Assembly: GCF_049674955.1 (NCBI RefSeq)
Contig: NZ_CP187232.1
Span: forward strand, 7,068,001-7,132,000
Direction of reading: 5' to 3'
DNA from: Sphaerisporangium viridialbum
GTDB lineage: Bacteria; Actinomycetota; Actinomycetes; Streptosporangiales; Streptosporangiaceae
Length of the DNA: 64,000 nt
Shown in pieces: positions 58,821 through 64,000 of this stretch. Made by a program: the position numbers and the translations under genes. Positions within the stretch are counted from its first letter, which is position 1. Each line of letters begins with the position of its first letter. The notes beneath the pieces were generated by a model that was not told the DNA's origin, searched no databases, and saw nothing but the letters and a program-made list of their open reading frames with translations.

Positions 58821-59648
58821 ATGCCGCATATGACGAGAATCAACCCCGAAGATTCCGCCCGCGCCCGCTTCGCGTATGAGCTCCAGCGCCACCGCCTTCT
58901 CGCGAAGCTCACCCAGGCGGGGCTCGGCCGCACGATCGGCTTCTCCGGCAGCCTCATCGGCGCCGTCGAGAACCTCAAGCGCACCCCCAGCGACGACTTC
59001 GCCAGGCGCTGCGACGACGCCCTCGGCCTCGACGGCGTCCTCGCCGCGCTCCACCTCGAAGGCTGGCCGCCCCCTCCCCCGGTCCCCGACCACTTCCGCG
59101 ACTGGACGGTCGAGGAGCGCCGGGCCACAGCGCTCCAGGCGTGGGACCCGCTGCTGGTGCCCGGCATCTTCCAGATCGAGCCGTACGCCAGGCGCATCTT
59201 CGCGCGCGCCCCCGGCAGCACGCCCGAGGAGGTGGAGGAGCGGGTCATGGGCCGCATGCAGCGCAGGCAGATCCTGTCCCAGGAGAGCCCTCCCGCGATC
59301 CTCAGCCTGATCGACGAGGGGGTCCTCCGCCGGCCCATCGGCGGCGCCGAGGTGATGCGCGCCCAGATGGAGTACCTTCTCGAAATCGCCCGCCACCCGA
59401 AGGTGACCATCCAGATCGTTCCCTTCGACGCGGAGGCGATCGCGGGATTGCTTGCCGGTTTCGTTATAGCCGAACAGCGCGGCACGCCATATACGGTATA
59501 TGTGGATTCAATACCTGACGGCCGCACGATGAACGATCGAAACGTGATCGCGTCCCTCACCACTCGTTACGACGCCATCAGGGCCGAGGCCTACCCGCAG
59601 TCCCTCTCGCTCAAAGTCATCAAGGAAGCAGCGGACAAATGGACCTAA
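58821..59648 (+). CDS. XRE-family HTH regulator with DUF5753 domain (module 3)
   Basis: A 275-residue WhiJ/AbaA-like regulator. HTH: FAYELQRHRLLAKLTQAGLGRTIGFSGSLIGAVENLKR (about 15-55); DUF5753: QAWDPLLVPGIFQIEPYARRIFA, VTIQIVPFDAEAI, RGTPYTVYVDSIPDG. ATG 58821 follows GAGGAGCTTGAA. It is closer to module 1 (same AYELQ/ARFAYE start, NPE[ED]S N-terminus) than to module 2. Followed by a DUF397 gene, but no small-protein/ATPase pair faces it. Confidence 0.92.
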   Translation: MPHMTRINPEDSARARFAYELQRHRLLAKLTQAGLGRTIGFSGSLIGAVENLKRTPSDDFARRCDDALGLDGVLAALHLEGWPPPPPVPDHFRDWTVEERRATALQAWDPLLVPGIFQIEPYARRIFARAPGSTPEEVEERVMGRMQRRQILSQESPPAILSLIDEGVLRRPIGGAEVMRAQMEYLLEIARHPKVTIQIVPFDAEAIAGLLAGFVIAEQRGTPYTVYVDSIPDGRTMNDRNVIASLTTRYDAIRAEAYPQSLSLKVIKEAADKWT

Positions 59649-59830
59649 GTACGGCGCATTGGTGTAAATCAAGCTTCAGTGGTGACAACGGCGGCCACTG
59701 CGTCGAGGTGGCGGCCGACCTCCCCGGTTCGATCGCCGTACGCGACTCGAAGAATCCCGGGGGCCTGCCCCTGATCTTCACCTCGGCCCAGTGGTCCCTG
59801 TTCATCGATGACCTGAAGAATGGCCGATAG
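59639..59830 (+). CDS. DUF397 domain protein (module 3)
   Basis: A 63-residue DUF397 protein (WCKSSFSGDNGGHCVEVAADL, IAVRDSKNPGG, FTSAQWSLFI). It overlaps the XRE gene by 10 bases, as in module 1. Confidence 0.92.
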   Translation: MDLSTAHWCKSSFSGDNGGHCVEVAADLPGSIAVRDSKNPGGLPLIFTSAQWSLFIDDLKNGR

Positions 59831-59962
59831 CCCGGCCTGAACACCGGCCCGCTCCCGGGCGGTCCGCCGTCACGGCCGCGCCCGCGGGCCCCGTCATGGC
59901 CGGGCATCTTGCGAGACGGATAACGACTGTTCACAGGGCGCCGCGCCAGCGACAATGACGCG

Positions 59963-60469
59963 ATGAGCATCCGTGTGGCGGGCATCGACGAGCTTCCCCT
60001 CCTCCAGGACATCGAGCGTGCGGCCGGGCGGTCCTTCCACGACGTCGGCATGGCGGCGATCGCCGCCGACGAGCCCCTCCCCCTCGACGTCCTGGCCGGC
60101 TACCAGCGCGCCGGGCGCGCGTGGGTGAAGGCCGACCCCGGCAACCGGCCGGTCGCCTACCTCATCGCCGATGTGATCGACGGCAACCTCCACCTGGAGC
60201 AGGTCTCCGTGCACCCGGCCTCGGCGCACCGGGGCATGGGACGCTCGCTCATCGAGCACGCCGCGGCCTACGCCAAGGACGAGGGCATCCCCGCCCTCAC
60301 CCTGATCACCTTCACCCGCGTGCCGTGGAACGCCCCGTACTACGAGCGCTGCGGGTTCTGGTACCTCGACGACGCCGAGCTGACGCCGGGACTGCGCGCC
60401 CTGCGCCGCAAGGAGGCCGAGCACGGCCTCAACCGCTGGCCCCGGGTCTGCATGCGCCGCGACCTATGA
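59963..60469 (+). CDS. GNAT family N-acetyltransferase
   Basis: A 168-residue acetyltransferase. The acetyl-CoA motif A is VHPASAHRGMGRSLIEHAAAYA (R/Q-x-x-G-x-G), and the motif B region TFTRVPWNAPYYERCGFWYLDD includes the family's catalytic-type Tyr. Substrate unknown. It is unlinked to the flanking genes. Three copies of ACGGCCGCGA lie just past its stop. Confidence 0.88.
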   Translation: MSIRVAGIDELPLLQDIERAAGRSFHDVGMAAIAADEPLPLDVLAGYQRAGRAWVKADPGNRPVAYLIADVIDGNLHLEQVSVHPASAHRGMGRSLIEHAAAYAKDEGIPALTLITFTRVPWNAPYYERCGFWYLDDAELTPGLRALRRKEAEHGLNRWPRVCMRRDL

Positions 60470-60859
60470 CGGCCGCGATCCCTGACGGCCGCGACTTCCG
60501 CGGACCACGATCTCCAACGGCCGCGACCTCCGACCGCCGTGCACATCAAAGCGGCTTTAAGTGTCGATAAGCCGATTTTTCGGCATTAGTTTGCCGGAAT
60601 AACGGGCCACGCGAAATCAAAGGCGATCGCTCTGCCCTCGAATAGGGCGACGGAACCACCGCCGGCCCGTCGCGCAACCTATGCTGGACAGAGCGAGAGC
60701 CAGCATATCCCTCCATATACGCAAAGACCGCTCATGGGGGGCGACTCCCGACCGGTAATCAGGCATCCCCCTAAACCGGCGGGAACCCCTCACACCCCAT
60801 TCACGGAGAACGCCGGAAAGCGAGCCCGACGAGCCCCTGTCGATCCGGAGCAGACCCAA

Positions 60860-63748
60860 GTGACCTCAGCAGTGCCTTCCTCCCCATACCCGGGAGACCC
60901 GGTCGTCCCGGCGCCGGTCGCCCCTCCCTCCGGCGACATCGGCGTGATCTCCGAACACGACCCCGACGAGAGCTACCGCCGGCGGCACGAGGGCATCCGC
61001 GAGTTCCTGCGCGTCTTCGACCAGATGCGCGTCCGCCCCACCTGGCGGAACGGCGACCTGCCCGTGCCGGTCCTGTGGGTCACCGGTCCGTACACCGCGA
61101 CGACCTCCGTCGCCCAGGCGCTCGAAGACCGGTGCGACGGCACCCCCTTCGCCCACCTCGGGCCGTCGCCGGACGACGAGGAGGGCTCGCCGCCGTCCCG
61201 CGAGCGCCACGCGCCGCCGTACGCCGCGCTGGTGACGCGGTTGCGGCAGGCCACGCGGGACCTCGCCGCCGTCGCCCCGCCCGGCGAGGCGCACCTGAGG
61301 TTCCCGCTGTTCGCCCAGGTGCTCTGGCTGCTCGACCTCCAGGTGACCGACGACGAGCCCGACCGCCTCCACGACGGGGTGAAGAAGGCCGTCCGGCAGC
61401 GCCGCAGGCAGATCCGGGCGGGCACGGGCCAGGACCGGCGCAACTTCTGGGCCAACGTGCGCGCCTACTCCGAGGGCCCGCTGCCGGCCTGGGCCGCCGC
61501 CACGGCCCTGCTCGGCGCCGGCTGGGCCGACCAGCTCACCACCCTGTTCGGGGTCTGCGCGATCCTCGCCGGGCCGGTCATCGGATCGCTGCACGTGCTG
61601 CTGCTCTCCCGCAGCTGGGCCGGGCGCCGCCGCTACATGTGGTTCTGCCGCCAGCCGTACCTGATGCCGGGGCAGCGCAGGAACCAGCCGCACGACATCA
61701 CGGGCTTCGCCGTGCGCCTGCTCCAGGCCCGCGGCCGGGCGGAGGCCGTCCCCCTGCACGGGGCCGACTCCGCCGACGACCGCAAGAGGCAGGAGGCCGT
61801 CCAGGCAAACGAGGGCATCGAGCACCTCCTGGTGAACGCCTTCCTCGAAGATCTCCGGCAGGGGTACGAGCGCCGGCTGTGGAAGGTGTGGCGGCGGGTC
61901 GCGTGGGCCCGCACCTCGTACCCCGTCCTGCTGGTGGACGGTGGGGCCACCCGCCTGGTCGCGCGCATCGAGGAGGTGCGCACCGCCACGTGCCTGCCCG
62001 ACCCGCTGCTCGTCGTCGTGACCGGCCCTGGCGGCGGCCAGGCCCCGCCGCCCCCCGCCCGCACTCCCGTGATGTCGGGACCTCCCGAGCTCACCGAGGA
62101 GCTGTGGCAGCAGTGGGGCGCCGAGCTGGCCAGGGACCGCGCCGTGGGCTCGCACCGGGTGCTGCGCATCGAGATGGAGGCCAAGGACGCCCCGATCCTG
62201 GAGAAGATCAACGTGCCGGTCCGCGGGCGCCGCCGTCCCGTGCTGGCGCACCCGGTCCTCCCGTGGCTGGCGGTGACGGCACTCGTCTCCCTGTCGTTCG
62301 TGCGCGTGCTCGCGACGGCCACCACCAACTGCGGCCCCGACATCTGGCGCGCGTCCACGGGCGAGTGCGTCGGCATCAGCGAGGGCGATTTCGTCTTCGA
62401 CGAGCACCTCTCCCGCATGCTCGGCGTGATCGACCACCAGAACCGCGCCATCCTGGCCTCCGGCCATCCGTACGCGACGGTGATCTACTTCGGGAAACTC
62501 ACCACCACGGGGAAGTCGTCGGTCGGCGCCGGCGACCCGATCACCGACATCCACGGCGAGCTGGCCGGCCTGGTCCTGGAGCAGCGCAAGCTGATCGACA
62601 ACAGCGGTGACGGCAGCAAGCTGCAGATGCGCATCCTGATCGCGAACGCGGGGGCCGACTTCCGGTTCGCCGAGGACGTCGCGAGGGAGGCGCTGCGCAG
62701 GATCCAGGACGACCCGACCGTCATCGGCGTGGTCGGCCTGGGAGAGAGCAGGCAGCAGGTGCAGGCCGCGATCCAGCTCCTCGCCCGCAAGGCCGTCCCG
62801 CTGATCAGCACCACGGCGACGTTCGACGACCTGGGACGCCGGGAGGGCGGCGACGCGTACATCCCCTCGTTCTTCCCGCTGGCGACGCCCAACAGCCGGC
62901 TGGCCGACGTGGCCGCGCGGTGGGCCCGCGAGGGCCTGCCCCAGCAGGGCATCCCGCCCGCCCGCACGGCGGCCGTCTTCACCGACACCATGCTGAGCGA
63001 CCTGTTCAGCAGGGATCTCGGCGCCAGGTTCGTCCGCGCCTTCGGCAAGGGGGCGACGTCGGCCGGGTACGCCAACGCGGCCGGGCTGGAGGAGAAGGTC
63101 ACCGACGTGTGCACCCGGCCCGAGAAGCCCGACCTGGTGTACTACGCCGGCCGCACCGCGCAGTTCGGGGCCTTCATCGACGCGATCGCCAAGTCGCAGT
63201 GCCACCAGCTCACGGTCATGGCCAACGACGACATCACCCAGTACGTCAACGACCACGAGCTCCAGCTCGGCCGGAACAACCGCGTGCGGGTGACGTACGT
63301 CGCGCTGGCGTCGCCGAGCGCCTGGGACTCCGTCCCCCGGCGGTTCAAGACCGACTTCTTCCAGGAGTTCGACGCGCTGGTCACGTCCCTCCACATGGAC
63401 AGGCTGCCGAGGACCGAGGTGCCGTCCAAGGAGTACGCGGTGCAGGCCCAGGACGCGGCCGAGGCGCTCATGCGGGCGGCCCAGGTGGCGTTCTCCGGCC
63501 AGGGAGGCCCCTCGGCCGTCGACGGCGGTCCTGGCGTGGTCGAGCGGGGAGGCGTGCTGCTGGCACTGGAGAAGCTGGAGGTGATCGACGGCGACAGCGG
63601 GCTGGTCAAGCTGCACGGCGCCCCGGACGGGCGGCACGCACTCGACCGCCCGATCTTGCTGGTCACCGTGAACCCCGAGGGCCGGCAGGTGGTGATCCGC
63701 CAGTGCGGCCGCCTCTACGCGCAGCAGCCGCCGAGCCCCACCTGCTGA
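60860..63748 (+). CDS. Large membrane protein: cytoplasmic P-loop-like domain joined to an extracellular solute-binding domain
   Basis: A 962-residue protein from GTG 60860 (GGAG 9 bases before); an ATG at 60734 would add 42 residues but lacks a ribosome site. Residues 1-200: a cytoplasmic domain with a degenerate phosphate loop (VLWVTGPYTATTS, about 72-83). Two helices at about 209-251. Then a second cytoplasmic part with a Walker-B-like PVLLVDGG (about 355-362), and one helix at 466-485. Residues 490-920 look like a periplasmic branched-chain amino-acid-binding-type domain (VIYFGKLTTTG, MRILIANAGADFRF, VIGVVGLGESRQQVQAAIQLL, VPLISTTATFDDL, PDLVYYAGRT). No permease gene follows, so it is more a receptor than a transporter part. 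Confidence 0.75.
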   Translation: MTSAVPSSPYPGDPVVPAPVAPPSGDIGVISEHDPDESYRRRHEGIREFLRVFDQMRVRPTWRNGDLPVPVLWVTGPYTATTSVAQALEDRCDGTPFAHLGPSPDDEEGSPPSRERHAPPYAALVTRLRQATRDLAAVAPPGEAHLRFPLFAQVLWLLDLQVTDDEPDRLHDGVKKAVRQRRRQIRAGTGQDRRNFWANVRAYSEGPLPAWAAATALLGAGWADQLTTLFGVCAILAGPVIGSLHVLLLSRSWAGRRRYMWFCRQPYLMPGQRRNQPHDITGFAVRLLQARGRAEAVPLHGADSADDRKRQEAVQANEGIEHLLVNAFLEDLRQGYERRLWKVWRRVAWARTSYPVLLVDGGATRLVARIEEVRTATCLPDPLLVVVTGPGGGQAPPPPARTPVMSGPPELTEELWQQWGAELARDRAVGSHRVLRIEMEAKDAPILEKINVPVRGRRRPVLAHPVLPWLAVTALVSLSFVRVLATATTNCGPDIWRASTGECVGISEGDFVFDEHLSRMLGVIDHQNRAILASGHPYATVIYFGKLTTTGKSSVGAGDPITDIHGELAGLVLEQRKLIDNSGDGSKLQMRILIANAGADFRFAEDVAREALRRIQDDPTVIGVVGLGESRQQVQAAIQLLARKAVPLISTTATFDDLGRREGGDAYIPSFFPLATPNSRLADVAARWAREGLPQQGIPPARTAAVFTDTMLSDLFSRDLGARFVRAFGKGATSAGYANAAGLEEKVTDVCTRPEKPDLVYYAGRTAQFGAFIDAIAKSQCHQLTVMANDDITQYVNDHELQLGRNNRVRVTYVALASPSAWDSVPRRFKTDFFQEFDALVTSLHMDRLPRTEVPSKEYAVQAQDAAEALMRAAQVAFSGQGGPSAVDGGPGVVERGGVLLALEKLEVIDGDSGLVKLHGAPDGRHALDRPILLVTVNPEGRQVVIRQCGRLYAQQPPSPTC

Positions 63749-63758
63749 TCGCCCCAGG

Positions 63759-64000
63759 TCAGATCTGGCCGCTCACGGTGGTGCCCTCGCCGACGACGCT
63801 GTTGATCGTCAGCGTGCCCCCGACCTCGCTGAAGCGCCGCTTCATCGCGTCCATGCCCCGGCCCGTACGGCCCGGCGGGAAACCGATGCCGTTGTCGCTG
63901 ACGGTCAGCCTCAGCCCTCCGCGCCCCGTGGTGAGGGCGACGGACAGGGTGTGCGCGCCGCTGTGCCGCTCGACGTTGGTCAGGGCCTCCAGCACCACCG
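63759..64000 (-). CDS. Histidine kinase C-terminal fragment, continues past window
   Basis: The visible 79 or more residues are a GHKL catalytic end: VLEALTNVERHSGA (N box), VSDNGIGFP (G1), GRGMDAMKRRF (G2-like) and the closing VGEGTTVSGQI. It is of the NarL/LiaS-type sensor-kinase class. The N-terminal part lies beyond base 64000. Confidence 0.85.
   Translation of the reverse strand, partial: VVLEALTNVERHSGAHTLSVALTTGRGGLRLTVSDNGIGFPPGRTGRGMDAMKRRFSEVGGTLTINSVVGEGTTVSGQI

Noticed and set aside
60470..60530. Three ACGGCCGCGA copies after the GNAT gene
   Set aside because: Short, irregularly spaced and easily formed by GC-rich drift; not a CRISPR or known repeat.
60866..63637. A 923-codon minus-strand frame under the large membrane protein
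   Set aside because: Composition is that of an antisense GC shadow; the plus strand shows membrane helices and a solute-binding fold.
1..64000. CRISPR arrays, tRNA and rRNA genes
   Set aside because: No repeat-spacer pattern and no cloverleaf or rRNA segment was found by reading both strands; a covariance search would settle it.

Overview
The window is high-GC DNA with the strong third-position GC bias, frequent GTG/TTG starts and gene families of a filamentous actinomycete. Three XRE(DUF5753)-DUF397 modules, RsbW-like ATPases, several TetR/MFS pairs, an actinobacterial GlnA2 and an F420-dependent reductase family point to the order Streptosporangiales or a relative. That placement is inference from gene content, not from a marker gene. 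I saw no rRNA, tRNA or CRISPR array.

Layout. (1) 1-12.7 kb is a conflict/defence-like island. It holds an AbiL-type pair (RloA-like ATPase plus an rloB that is frameshifted and cut by the window edge). This is followed by a six-gene co-directional set: GrpE-like protein, truncated Hsp70, FnIII protein, zinc-ribbon P-loop GTPase, GAP1-type protein and membrane zinc-ribbon GTPase. (2) 12.8-15.3 kb has a secreted protein and a divergent four-gene regulatory cassette (DUF397-XRE facing a small protein and a GHKL ATPase). (3) 15.5-19.1 kb is a TetR-controlled oxidoreductase / NTF2-like / SGNH hydrolase set. (4) 19.1-25.2 kb is a worn region with a Tn3 transposase remnant, a frameshifted DUF1707 gene and a tyrosine-integrase tail, mixed with intact small genes. 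(5) 25.2-28.4 kb carries glnA2 and an expansin-like gene. (6) 28.4-42.8 kb is regulation and export: DUF5937/ArsR with an MFS pump, two paralogous histidine kinases followed by a SARP-like/response-regulator fusion, a TetR/MFS pair with twin operators, NAD+ synthetase, and an MFS/TetR operon. (7) 43-46.4 kb has panB and an inverted second copy of the four-gene cassette. (8) 46.5-57 kb is metabolic housekeeping: two PLP enzymes, an F420:NADP reductase-like gene, methionine aminopeptidase, a TAP-like hydrolase and a ThDP enzyme. (9) 57.3-64 kb has a LuxR regulator, a third XRE-DUF397 module, a GNAT enzyme, a large membrane receptor-like fusion, and the start of a histidine kinase region at the right edge.

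The best candidate for an under-described system is the 2.2-12.7 kb set: an Hsp70/GrpE chaperone arm wired to two GTPases and a GTPase-associated protein, directly beside an abortive-infection locus. The 60.9-63.7 kb protein, an extracellular solute-binding domain joined through the membrane to a cytoplasmic degenerate P-loop-like domain, is the second.
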